NCBI GenBank assembly: GCA_026991065.1
Contig: JALXCG010000534.1
Span: 1-17,288, forward strand
From: JALXCG01 sp026991065 [NCBI: Gemmatimonadota bacterium]
GTDB taxonomy: Bacteria > GCA-2686955
DNA: 17,288 nucleotides
Reading direction: 5' to 3'
Both the position numbers and the translations under genes were made by a program. Position 1 is the first letter of the stretch; the number at the start of each line of letters is the position of its first letter. The notes under the pieces were generated by a model. It did no database searches and was not told where the DNA came from. It saw nothing but the letters and a program-made list of their open reading frames with translations. Below, piece by piece: positions 1 to 7,700 of this stretch.

Positions 1-887
1 GGGTCTCCTTCGAGGTCAACGAGGGGGAGATCGTCGGGCTGGTGGGGGCCAACGGAGCGGGCAAGACGACGATCGTCAAGATGCTCGCCGGGATCATCCA
101 CCCGAGTGCCGGGGAGGCGCGTGTTCTCGGCTTTGACCCGTGGCGGCGCCACAACGACTTTCGCCGCCGGATCGCGCTGATCATGGGGCAGAAGGCGCAG
201 CTCTGGTGGGACTTGCCGGCGGCGGACTGCTTCTTGGTGCTGCAGGAGATCTATCGCATTCCGCGCGCGCGCTACGAGGCAACCCTGCAACGGTTGACCA
301 CGGTGCTGGATGTGAAGGATCAGCTCAACATCCAGATCCGGCGGCTTTCGCTGGGCGAGCGGATGAAGATGGAGTTGATCGCGGCGCTGCTGCACGACCC
401 GCGGGTGGTCTACCTGGATGAGCCGACCATCGGCCTGGATCTGACGGCGCAGCGGGCAATCCGCGACTTCATTCTGGAGTATCGAGCGGAGCACGCTCCG
501 GCAATGCTGCTCACCAGCCACTACATGGAGGATATCGAGCGGCTCTGCAAGCGGATCCTGATCCTCCGCGAGGGGGAGATCGTCTACGACGGCCGCCTCG
601 ACCGGGTGGTCGAGAAGTTCGCCGCACACAAGGTTCTGACTGTGCGCCTGGATGATGCGGCCGGTGTCGTCGAGGTAGCGCCGACGCCTGAACTGGAGCG
701 CACGGGGGCCATTGAAGTGTGCAATCCGAGCATGATCAAGCTGCGGGTGGCGCGGCGCAATGTGGCGAGCGCGGCGGCGTTTCTGCTGGAGCACTACCCG
801 GTGGCGGATCTGACGGTGGAGGAGCCGGAGATCGGTACCATCATCGAGAAAATCATGGCGCGGCGGCAGAGAGAATCCGACGCATGA
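1..887 (+). CDS. ABC-2 type exporter ATP-binding subunit (5' partial)
   Basis: ATPase of an ABC exporter, expected on the cytoplasmic face with the two following permeases. The reading frame is open from the window edge (first full codon at base 3), so the true start lies upstream; I judge roughly 25-35 N-terminal residues missing. Visible motifs in order: Walker A GANGAGKT at the left edge, Q-loop in LIMGQKAQLWW, ABC signature LSLGERMKMEL, Walker B VVYLDEPTIGLD and the H-loop in LTSHYMED. The QKxQLWWDLP stretch after the Q-loop and the partner permeases resemble the COG4586/COG4587/COG3694 three-gene exporters, whose substrate is mostly unknown. The stop codon overlaps the next start as ATGA (884-887), so translation is probably coupled. 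Subunit type is certain; the substrate cannot be inferred. Confidence 0.93.
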   Translation, partial: VSFEVNEGEIVGLVGANGAGKTTIVKMLAGIIHPSAGEARVLGFDPWRRHNDFRRRIALIMGQKAQLWWDLPAADCFLVLQEIYRIPRARYEATLQRLTTVLDVKDQLNIQIRRLSLGERMKMELIAALLHDPRVVYLDEPTIGLDLTAQRAIRDFILEYRAEHAPAMLLTSHYMEDIERLCKRILILREGEIVYDGRLDRVVEKFAAHKVLTVRLDDAAGVVEVAPTPELERTGAIEVCNPSMIKLRVARRNVASAAAFLLEHYPVADLTVEEPEIGTIIEKIMARRQRESDA

Positions 888-1696
888 GCCCTCATCTCTT
901 CTTTCAGATTTTCAGCCTCCAGGCCCGCCGCATCTTCAGCTACCGGGCGGAGTTCTGGGTGAATACGGCGGCCGGCTTCGGGATCCAGTTCCTGGCGATC
1001 TACTGCCTCTGGGATGCGATGTTCCGGGAATCGGGGCAGGCCGAAATCGGTGGTTATACCTTCGATGGGATGCTGCTCTACTACGTGGCGGCGATCCTGC
1101 TGGGCAAGCTGGTGCGCGGGCGGGAGCGCGAATCGGACCTGGCCAACGAGATCTATGAAGGGGGTTACACCCGCTACATCATCTATCCGGTGCGCTTTTT
1201 CGCCTACAAGTATGCTCAGAATCTGGGCGGCCTGGTTCCGGCCATGGTCCAGGTGCTGCTCTTCGGCGCGGTGATCAGTTTTGTGGTGGCGGAAAGCGCG
1301 CTGGCGACAATCTCGCTGTCTGGGATTCTGCTGGCCGGGGTCGCGGTTGCATTGGCCAACCTGCTCCATTTTCTGCTCAAAGCGCCGGTGCAGGGGGTGG
1401 CATTCTGGGCCGACAACGTCTGGAGCCTGGATGTAATGACACGCTTCGTCATCAACATTCTCGGCGGCGCCCTGCTGCCGCTGGACCTTTATCCCGACTG
1501 GGCGCGGAGCATTCTTCACTGGCTCCCCTTCGAGTATCTGACCTTCTTCCCGGTGCGGGTGCTGCTGGGACAGGTCGGGTTCGCCGAGTTCGCCGGCGGG
1601 ATGGCGATTGCCGCGACCTGGTGCGTCTTGCTGGCACTGCTCGCCCGGACCGTGTGGCGGCGCGGCGACCGGCAATACACCGGCGTCGGCATTTAG
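884..1696 (+). CDS. ABC-2 type permease, PF06182-like (first permease)
   Basis: Inner-membrane permease of 270 aa. The start is taken at 884 because its ATG overlaps the ATPase stop as ATGA; an open frame reaches further upstream, but that would overlap the ATPase by about 165 bases. It begins MSPHLFFQIFSLQARRIFSYRAEFW, a short cytoplasmic stretch with an arginine-rich RRIFSYRAEFW entry typical of ABC-2 permeases of the PF06182 (DUF990) group, then about six hydrophobic segments, including GILLAGVAVALANLL and the C-terminal MAIAATWCVLLALLA. The end WRRGDRQYTGVGI, a charged turn and RxYxGVGI-type tail, is also typical of the group. It should pair with the next gene as a heterodimer. Substrate unknown. 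Confidence 0.9.
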   Translation: MSPHLFFQIFSLQARRIFSYRAEFWVNTAAGFGIQFLAIYCLWDAMFRESGQAEIGGYTFDGMLLYYVAAILLGKLVRGRERESDLANEIYEGGYTRYIIYPVRFFAYKYAQNLGGLVPAMVQVLLFGAVISFVVAESALATISLSGILLAGVAVALANLLHFLLKAPVQGVAFWADNVWSLDVMTRFVINILGGALLPLDLYPDWARSILHWLPFEYLTFFPVRVLLGQVGFAEFAGGMAIAATWCVLLALLARTVWRRGDRQYTGVGI

Positions 1697-1706
1697 GGAG
1701 TAGGCC

Positions 1707-2495
1707 ATGGTTCGCTATCTTCGCCTCTATGCCTATTTCGTGCGCTTCAGCTTTAGCCGCGCCATGGAGTTCCGGGTGGATTTTTTCTTCCGGATCTTTA
1801 TGGATTGCTTGTTCTATGCGGTGCAGTTCGCCTTTTTTGGGGTGCTCTATCGGCACACCACACTCCTGGGTGGCTGGAACCAGGAGCAGGTCTGGGTCTT
1901 TCTTGGCGGCGTCTTCGTAACCGACGCCGTGATCATGACGGTCTTCGCCAACAACACCTGGTGGTTCCCGCTTTTCGTCAATCGCGGCGATCTGGACTAC
2001 TACCTGGTGCGACCGGTCTCTTCCCTCTTCTTCTTGAACACACGCGATTTTGCCGCCAACTCCTTTTTCAACTTGGTGATCGCGCTCGGGCTCCTGATCT
2101 GGGCGCTGCTGCGCTACCCGGAGCCGCTGGCCGCCGGCAGTGTGGTGCTCTACCTATTCCTCCTCGGGAGCGGCATCCTGCTGGTGCATGCTTTTCATCT
2201 ATGTTTCTTGATTCCGGTATTCTGGATCCAATCGACCCGCGGCCTGGATGAGATGTACTGGGTGACGCAGCATCTGATGGAACGGCCGGATCGGATCTAT
2301 CGCGGTTGGCTGCACCGAATCCTGGTATCGATTGTGCCGCTGGCACTGGTGATCTCCTACCCCACGTCGGTGCTCTTCGGCGCGCCACCGTTGCGCGTGG
2401 CACTTCACGTGTTCGGGGCAACGGCTCTGTTCTGGTTGCTTACCTGGCGCTTCTGGCGCTGGGGCATACGCAACTACGCTTCCGCTTCATCCTGA
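1707..2495 (+). CDS. ABC-2 type permease, PF06182-like (second permease)
   Basis: Second inner-membrane permease, 262 aa. An SD-like AGGGAG lies 7 bases before the ATG at 1707, ten bases after the previous stop. The protein starts MVRYLRLYAYFVRFSFSRAMEFRVDFFF, the same membrane-entry architecture as its partner, followed by about six hydrophobic segments and an interior NRGDLDYYLVRPVSSLFFLNTRDF motif typical of COG3694-type permeases. The C terminus WRFWRWGIRNYASASS matches the paralogous tail of the first permease. Together with genes at 1-887 and 884-1696 it forms a complete ATPase plus two-permease exporter unit. Expression should be from a promoter upstream of the window. Confidence 0.9.
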   Translation: MVRYLRLYAYFVRFSFSRAMEFRVDFFFRIFMDCLFYAVQFAFFGVLYRHTTLLGGWNQEQVWVFLGGVFVTDAVIMTVFANNTWWFPLFVNRGDLDYYLVRPVSSLFFLNTRDFAANSFFNLVIALGLLIWALLRYPEPLAAGSVVLYLFLLGSGILLVHAFHLCFLIPVFWIQSTRGLDEMYWVTQHLMERPDRIYRGWLHRILVSIVPLALVISYPTSVLFGAPPLRVALHVFGATALFWLLTWRFWRWGIRNYASASS

Positions 2496-2503
2496 ATGGG
2501 AAG

Positions 2504-2539
2504 CGGACGCGCGTGGATCTGGTACCGGCGAGGCGTCCG
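2504..2539. terminator. weak inverted repeat between convergent genes
   Basis: CGGACGC at 2504-2510 is repeated inverted as GCGTCCG at 2533-2539 with a 22-nt loop, in the 46-bp gap between the exporter operon and the convergent chalcone-isomerase-like gene. There is no T-run on either side, so an intrinsic terminator is doubtful; it could be chance in GC-rich DNA. Confidence 0.2.
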
Positions 2540-2541
2540 GA

Positions 2542-3102
2542 CTACTTCTCGCCCAGGAGCCCCTTCTTCAGGTCGCCGCCGGGCGGATGGGGGCCGAACC
2601 AGACGCGCAGCAGTGCGGTGGCGAAATCGGCGCCTTCAATCGTGCCTTTAACCTCGCCGTTGTACTCCGCCTGAACTCCCTGCCCCGGCAGGAAAGTGAG
2701 GGCAAGCACGTCGCCCTTGTGCATATCCCCGAAAAAATCGCGGAACTTGTTGATGCGCGGGCGCAGTTTTTCAAAAAGTTCCGGGCTATTCTTTTTGAAT
2801 CCCTCTTCCCAGGCTGAGTCCATCTTCCCTTTGTTGGCTTTGTTGGTCAGGAAGTGCATCTCGAGCCGTTTCTTGCCCGGCATCTTGTAGATCTCTTCCG
2901 GGTTGTGGCTCTTCTGCTCCAAATAGAGGCCGGCCACATAGACCTTGATCCACAGTTTCTTGCGCAGCCCCATGCCATTCAGCTGCAGGGTGGACTCGCC
3001 CAGAGTGATCTGGTCCGGCATGGTAACCCCGTTCATCTCCCGGGCCATTGCCGGCGGGCTCATGAGCAGGAGTGAAATCAAGAAGACAAAGATCCGCGCC
3101 AT
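2542..3102 (-). CDS. exported chalcone isomerase-like protein
   Basis: A 186-aa protein of the bacterial chalcone-isomerase-like family (PF16036 type). The start at 3102 is chosen because a GAAAGGA ribosome site lies 7-8 bases upstream and the resulting N terminus MARIFVFLISLLLMSPPAMA is a clear signal peptide with an AMA cleavage end; the longer open frame back to 3231 looks like noise. Family marks: LNGMGLRKKLWIKVYVAGLYLE, the KRLEMHFL strand, the AWEEGFKKN helix, FLPGQGVQAEYNGEVKG, and the C-terminal FATALLRVWFGPHPP. These bacterial proteins share the fold of plant chalcone isomerase but have not been shown to act on flavonoids; a periplasmic ligand-binding role is usually assumed. It is a single gene, convergent with the ABC operon. 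Confidence 0.9.
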   Translation of the reverse strand: MARIFVFLISLLLMSPPAMAREMNGVTMPDQITLGESTLQLNGMGLRKKLWIKVYVAGLYLEQKSHNPEEIYKMPGKKRLEMHFLTNKANKGKMDSAWEEGFKKNSPELFEKLRPRINKFRDFFGDMHKGDVLALTFLPGQGVQAEYNGEVKGTIEGADFATALLRVWFGPHPPGGDLKKGLLGEK

Positions 3103-3368
3103 CGCGATAGTCCTTTCTGCATGGCCGCAAGCCGCGAGCAGGAGCCGCGGTGCCGCGCAATACTGAACCGCATTCGGTCGCGACCCCGCACACCACGACA
3201 AGGGATTCTCGGCGGTTCGCTGTCTTTTCAATCCCTACCACACCCGGGTTGGAGTGACAAGGTAGGGGATTCTATCCGCGGCGTCGGCTGTGGCACTGGC
3301 TCCGTGCGGCGCATTGAGATGCATGCATCACCACTCCTTTGCCGCCGGAGTCCGCTGAGAAAGGCGGC
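3103..3368. other. non-coding upstream region of the chalcone isomerase-like gene
   Basis: No credible gene seen in either strand. The stretch carries the promoter region of the minus-strand gene ending at 2542. A TTGTCA hexamer (minus strand, around 3255-3260) has a poor -10 (TAGGGA) 17 bases on, so I do not call a promoter. A perfect 12-bp palindrome, GATGCATGCATC, lies at 3318-3329 and could be an operator or chance. Confidence 0.4.
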
Positions 3369-3409
3369 TTAAAAACAAGAGGCACCAAGGTCGAAACCCT
3401 GATGCCTCT
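3369..3409 (-). terminator. intrinsic terminator, minus strand
   Basis: On the minus strand AGAGGCATCAGGG pairs with CCTTGGTGCCTCT around a TTTCGA loop (13 positions with two mismatches, outer seven perfect; 3378-3409), immediately followed by TTGTTTTT. This is a normal Rho-independent terminator. No minus-strand protein gene ends here, which is the main clue that a non-coding transcript is being terminated. Confidence 0.6.
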
Positions 3410-3586
3410 AGGCCTGAGCAAAGGTGGTCAGCCTAAGATCATTCAAGCCTCAGCACGGTTAGTTGGTAATCACATGCTGCGGGCCGGAGCAATAAAGAAG
3501 GGATGTGTGTGATAGGTAGGTAGGGAAGATTGGCCCTGCAACTCTGCGAATTACCTCCGCGCCGTGTTCAATGCTCCCGTGACCAA
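3369..3586 (-). ncRNA. candidate rod-shaped structured small RNA
   Basis: The predicted transcript is about 215 nt, starting near 3586 and ending at the terminator at 3369. It is not coding. It folds by eye into nested helices: P1 UGGUCA/UGACCA (3585-3580 with 3430-3425); P2 CACGG/CCGUG (3566-3562 with 3458-3454); P3 GGUAAUU/GAUUACC (3555-3549 with 3471-3465), separated from P2 by a symmetric 6x6 loop; P4 UGC-GGGCC/GGCCC-GCA with one bulged A (3540-3532 with 3485-3478). The apical loop (3531-3486) is pyrimidine-rich and nearly free of G, with UUCCC and AUCCCUUC tracts that could pair with Shine-Dalgarno sequences. The 3' strand of P1 competes with a local hairpin (3410-3434). Class unknown; 6S-like RNA is one alternative but the large open loop is atypical. 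Confidence 0.45.
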
Positions 3587-3591
3587 GTAGG

Positions 3592-3620
3592 AATATATGC
3601 CTGCTAAGGCGCCGAAGCAA
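3592..3620 (-). promoter_or_regulatory. sigma70-like promoter for the candidate RNA
   Basis: Minus strand: -35 TTGCTT (3620-3615), 17-bp spacer, -10 TATATT (3597-3592; 5 of 6 to consensus). An A8 tract (3631-3624) sits just upstream of the -35, in UP-element position. Expected start near 3585-3586, exactly where helix P1 of the candidate RNA begins. Confidence 0.5.
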
Positions 3621-3629
3621 GTCTTTTTT

Positions 3630-3658
3630 TTGTGTCGATATCAGAGCGATGGTTTTAT
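3630..3658 (+). promoter_or_regulatory. possible sigma70-like promoter for the NYN gene
   Basis: Plus strand: TTGTGT (3630-3635), 17-bp spacer, TTTTAT (3653-3658), 7 of 12 consensus positions. It is divergent from the minus-strand promoter and shares the T8 tract at 3624-3631. It would give a leader of about 115 nt before the ATG at 3781. Weaker than its partner. Confidence 0.3.
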
Positions 3659-3780
3659 TTGCGTGGAACTATATCATTGATCTTGGATTTCATCCGCCGG
3701 CTCTTCGATGGACGTGGATCTCTCCGGGCGCTATCCTCTCGCAAATCCAACAACCATCGTCTTCATCCGGGAAGTCCACC

Positions 3781-4575
3781 ATGGGCGAAACGTCCTTAGC
3801 AGTCTTTATCGATTTCGAAAACCTGGCTTTGGCTTTTCCTCCGAAGAGCAAGATCGATGTCGACATGGAGCGGGTTCTCAACCGCTTACTGGAAAAGGGC
3901 AACATTCTGGTCAAGAAGGCCTATGCGGACTGGGGCCGCTACGCCAAGGCAAAGAAGACGCTCCACGAACAGGCCGTGGAGTTGATCGAGGTTCCGCATC
4001 GGAAGATGACCGGCAAGAACTCGGCCGACATCCGTTTGGTGGTTGATGCGATGGACCTGGCCTACACCAAGGACCACATTACAGCGTTTGTCATTGTAAG
4101 CGGGGATTCCGACTTCTCCCCGCTGGTGTCGAAACTCCGCGAAAACGGCAAATATGTGATCGGGGTCGGCATGCGCAATTCGACCTCGCCGTTGCTCTCG
4201 GAAAATGCCGACGAGTTCATCTTTTACGAAGACCTGGAGAAGATCGAAGAGCCTCCTCCGCCGCCCGCGGTGGTGACGACCGAAGGCAAGGCGCCACCCA
4301 TTTCCGAGGTCTACCGCTTGTTGCAGCGGGCCGTCGATGCGCTGCTGCGGGAGAACAAGGAGATTCTCTACGCCTCAATGGTGAAGGACACGATGAAGCG
4401 GATGCGCCCCTCGTTCAGCGAAGCAGCCGCCGGCTACCGCTCCTTTTCCGACCTCCTGGAAGATGCCGAAGACGCAAATCTGATCGAGTTGCGAACCGAT
4501 CCCCGGAGTGGAACCTACGTTGTCATTCCGCGAACCAAGAAGAAGTCCAGACGGCGCGAACGCTCGCTGGACTAG
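3781..4575 (+). CDS. NYN (LabA-like PIN) domain protein with C-terminal LOTUS/OST-HTH domain
   Basis: A 264-aa soluble protein. The NYN domain (about residues 5-150) belongs to the PIN-like nuclease superfamily; conserved acidic residues are visible at D11 in FIDFEN, D83 and D89 in SADIRLVVDAMD, and D109/D111 in SGDSDFSPL, so the metal site looks intact. A Pro-rich linker (157-163) leads to a LOTUS/OST-HTH domain (about 174-250: ISEVYRLL, GYRSFSDLLEDAE, YVVIP), and the tail is basic (KKKSRRRER). The family is known for RNA binding or RNA cleavage; the actual target is not inferable. The start at 3781 follows GGGAAG at a suitable distance; an in-frame 44-codon extension to 3649 has no family similarity. 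It is a single gene, next to a candidate small RNA transcribed the other way. Confidence 0.9.
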   Translation: MGETSLAVFIDFENLALAFPPKSKIDVDMERVLNRLLEKGNILVKKAYADWGRYAKAKKTLHEQAVELIEVPHRKMTGKNSADIRLVVDAMDLAYTKDHITAFVIVSGDSDFSPLVSKLRENGKYVIGVGMRNSTSPLLSENADEFIFYEDLEKIEEPPPPPAVVTTEGKAPPISEVYRLLQRAVDALLRENKEILYASMVKDTMKRMRPSFSEAAAGYRSFSDLLEDAEDANLIELRTDPRSGTYVVIPRTKKKSRRRERSLD

Positions 4576-4741
4576 GAGCGTGTCGCGCATTGTCTTCACG
4601 TCGCCCCGCACTCGTTCCTGCTCCGATCTCTGCGTTGCTAAGTCCTTGAAAGGCAACCAGCCTTCCGGCGGACTCAGCGCCTTGATCTCGAAGCAGGCCC
4701 GAACACGGGGCTCGAAAGCCAATGCGCGACCACGCTCCTAG
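4572..4741. mobile_element. short inverted-repeat (MITE-like) element in a CTAG site
   Basis: Left end TAGGAGCGTG-TCGCGCATTG (4573-4592) is matched inverted at the right end (4720-4740) with a single extra G, giving about 20-bp terminal inverted repeats around some 125 bp of non-coding DNA. Both outer edges are CTAG (4572-4575 and 4738-4741). CTAG is the preferred target of IS630/Tc1-type transposases (TA duplicated) and also fits the YTAR target of IS5, so this may be a non-autonomous element mobilised in trans. Removing 4576-4737 plus one CTAG would leave two convergent genes sharing one CTAG as their stop codons. Alternatives: a repeated extragenic palindrome or a bidirectional terminator. 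A TTG-started frame on the minus strand across the interior is not convincing. Confidence 0.5.
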
Positions 4742-7700
4742 GAACCTTGGCTGGGTCCATGGAAACGCAGGATGGGTGTGGTGAGAAGCCCCACGGCCCC
4801 GGCCCTGAGGTTGTGACCGCGGTTGTTTGAGGTGGCGGGCTTCGATTTGGGTTCGCCACCGCAATTCAGTGCGCGCACTTCCAGCCAGTGGTCGCCGGGA
4901 ACCCGCAGCGCCGCTGTGAGATCAGCGACGAAGGGGGGCCACGGGAGAATGAGTGGTGCCGCATCGTCCACAGTGAGCGCCAGCGATGCGGCGGCCACCG
5001 GCAGTTGCCCCGGACTCAGATCCAGGGTGGCGCGAATGGTACCGGCGGGCAACGGGCCGGACACACGCCAGCGATAAACCAGATCGCCGTGAAAATGGGA
5101 GAAACCGGGGATTCCGGCAGCGCCGATCGTGACTCGTCGCGGCCAGGGAGCAAGCACGGGCGGCGCGCAGGAGCCGCTTTGCAATGCAAACGAGCCAACC
5201 AGCAGAAGTGGGAGTGCTTCACCCGGCGCGAGCGCGCACGTTTGGCGATCGATTGTTCCGACCAACCGATTGAGCCCCGGTCGCAGCGCCTCGCGCAAGT
5301 CGAGGGAATGCCACCGCGACTGCACGTGTCCCGCATCGAAACGACCGCCGAGACAGGCCAGCTCCGCGCGGGCACCAAACTGGTCCAGCCAGGTCGTGAC
5401 CTCGGGTGCGGCCTTGCGCAGCGGAATGCCGTTCAAGCACCAGTCGGAATGCAGGCTGGCGGGAAGCAGCAGGGCAAGCGCCACAATCGAGCCGGAGGCA
5501 GACGCGGCTGCGCCGGAGGTGACCGGGGAAGACTCGGGGAAGGAAAGTTCAAAATCGTGGGTCACCCGCAGCGCCGTGGAAGAGGCCGGGGTTGATACCG
5601 CAGAAAGGTCGTTGGCGGTATTTGAAAAAAGCGGCAGAATGCTCATCCCCTCGGGCTGCACGCTCTGTGGCGGCCCAAGGGTCCAGACGCGCTGGGCAGG
5701 TGGAGCCACAATCATCTGTGCCGGGGGAGATGCGCCGTCCTCGAATCCGCCACTTTCCAGCCAGGCGCTTCCCCCCGGCGGCAGTTCCAATGCGACGGTC
5801 TCTCCAGACCCGGGAATCTCCCGGCTGGCTCCGGACCGGACCACCTGGCCGGCAAGCGCCGTGGCGGGCCGAACAACCGGCGAAGAGCAACCGCTGCGAG
5901 GATCCCGAATGTGGGTGAAACGGTCGGCGGGATCCGCCACGCGCAAATGCAGGGTTATGGGGTGGTCCCGGGCCAGGGAAACCACGAAGGCACAAAAGCG
6001 ACCGCTCCGCCGTCCCCAGCAGACGCGCACGGGCGGGGCCGGATCGGCAACGGCGGTTTGGATCTCCAAGGGCGGCGGATAGAGCCGCGCCAGAACTCCG
6101 GCCAGGATCTCATCAATGGCGTCAGCCGGCAGCGGACAGACGCGGGAGTCGGCCAGGAGTGCGGCGGCATCCGCATTCAAGGACCACTGCGCGCCACCAC
6201 CGCGCCGGATCGCGACCACGGGTCCGCCCAAGGCGAGGAAACGCTCGATCAGTTCCCGAGTCCGCCGTCGAATGCGTGCTACCGGCGGCAGGACCAGCGC
6301 CCCGGCACTTACTCCCCCCACTCGAATCCGCGCCGCCCCTTCACTCTCGACAACACCGAGTCGCTCCAGTTGTTCTTCGCTCACCAGGTCCACCTGGCGC
6401 TGTTGTGAAACCAGCGTGTCGATCACTTGCTCCAAATCACGCTGCAGGATTCCCAGCGGCACCGAATCCGCGGGAGAATCCACCGCCCAGGCGCTTTCCA
6501 GCGGGTCCAGCAGCAGGAGATCTCCGCGCTCTTCCAGGGCATCCAGCGCGACCGCAAGAGCGGCGATGTGATCATTCAGCACCCGCTCGTGACGACGCGC
6601 GCAAGCCTGTTGCGGGTCCCGAGCGGGAGCGGCTGCAGGAGCGGGAGCGGAAGTTGGTATCCAACCACCCCGAGCCGTGGCAACCATCCAGCGCAGGCTG
6701 CCCAGGACCAGAAGCGACTCCAATCGCCAGCGCCACTCCGCCAGCGTTGTCGGTCCGTCGTTGAGCAAAAGGGCCGGTACTCGCCCGGTGATGCGGCCGG
6801 TGGTCGCCGCCCGGATCACCGCATGCAGCCCGAGATTCTCGTCCACAATCAACCACGGTTCATGAATCTCCTCGGTCCAGCCGCGGGAGGTGAAATCCCG
6901 GCGCGCCACGGCCGCCAACCCTCCCCATTCACCAAAGCTCCCGGCCAGGTGGAGTCCGTGGCGCGCGCACCAGCCCGCCAGCGCACCGGGCGATCGCGCA
7001 TGCGACTTCGCCGATTCCTCCCCCCGGCCCGAAAGCACCATGAGTGTCTCCCGATAGGCCCAGCGCGCCTCCTGGTGGCGGCCGTTGGCGCGCCGCCAGA
7101 GAAGTTCCGGCAATCGCTCCAGCAGATTGACCCCGTGCCGCTCCAGGACAGCACCGGCCAATCCTTGCATCCAGGGCAGATAGAAGCGCCGCTGGCCGGC
7201 ATGCCAAAATGCCGGAGCCGATGACCGCTCCGACGCCTCCACCGGCTCCGGGTTCGCTGGCGGTACCTGCGCATGCGCGGATCGCGTCGCGCGCAACCAA
7301 ACTCCGGTGCAACCGGCGGCACCACCCTCCTCCGCGGCAAAGAGGCGCGCCAGCGCGGCCAGGGCGTCGATTCCGATCACCCCTTCGGCAACTCCGCGTG
7401 CGTCCCCCCGGGCCTCGCGCTCCACTGCCTCCACCACGCGTCCCAGAAACACCGTCGATGCCGGCCAAGTAAGCGGACGCTGTCCGGACACCGGGATGTA
7501 TACCGACTCCAGAAGCACCGCGCCATCGCGGCGCAACAGAAATGCCAGAGTCTCGGCCCGTTGCGTCTCCGGAATCGGCTCGCGCGCATCTTGCTCCCAG
7601 AGCATGAGCCAAGGCGACGCGGCAGCGCTCATCGCCGCATGCGTCCTCTTTCTCTCATCGATCCCCGGCCAGAACTCCAGATCGAGATTCGCCGCCGATT

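Noticed and set aside
3432-3480. Resemblance of the minus strand (CTAACCGTGCTGAGGCTTGAATGATC) to the 3' end of 23S rRNA.
   Set aside because: Only about 20-30 positions look alike; the upstream part does not continue the rRNA sequence, and an element like GATAGG occurs on the opposite strand. Treated as chance, but a BLAST against rRNA would settle it.
3599-3631. Possible plus-strand terminator: short GCCT/AGGC or TGCT/AGCA stem before T8.
   Set aside because: The stems are only 4 bp and are offset from the T-run; the same bases make a better promoter plus UP element on the minus strand.
3649-3780. In-frame 44-codon N-terminal extension of the NYN protein.
   Set aside because: The extension has no NYN-like sequence and covers the proposed promoter; the ATG at 3781 has an upstream GGGAAG and gives the standard family N terminus.
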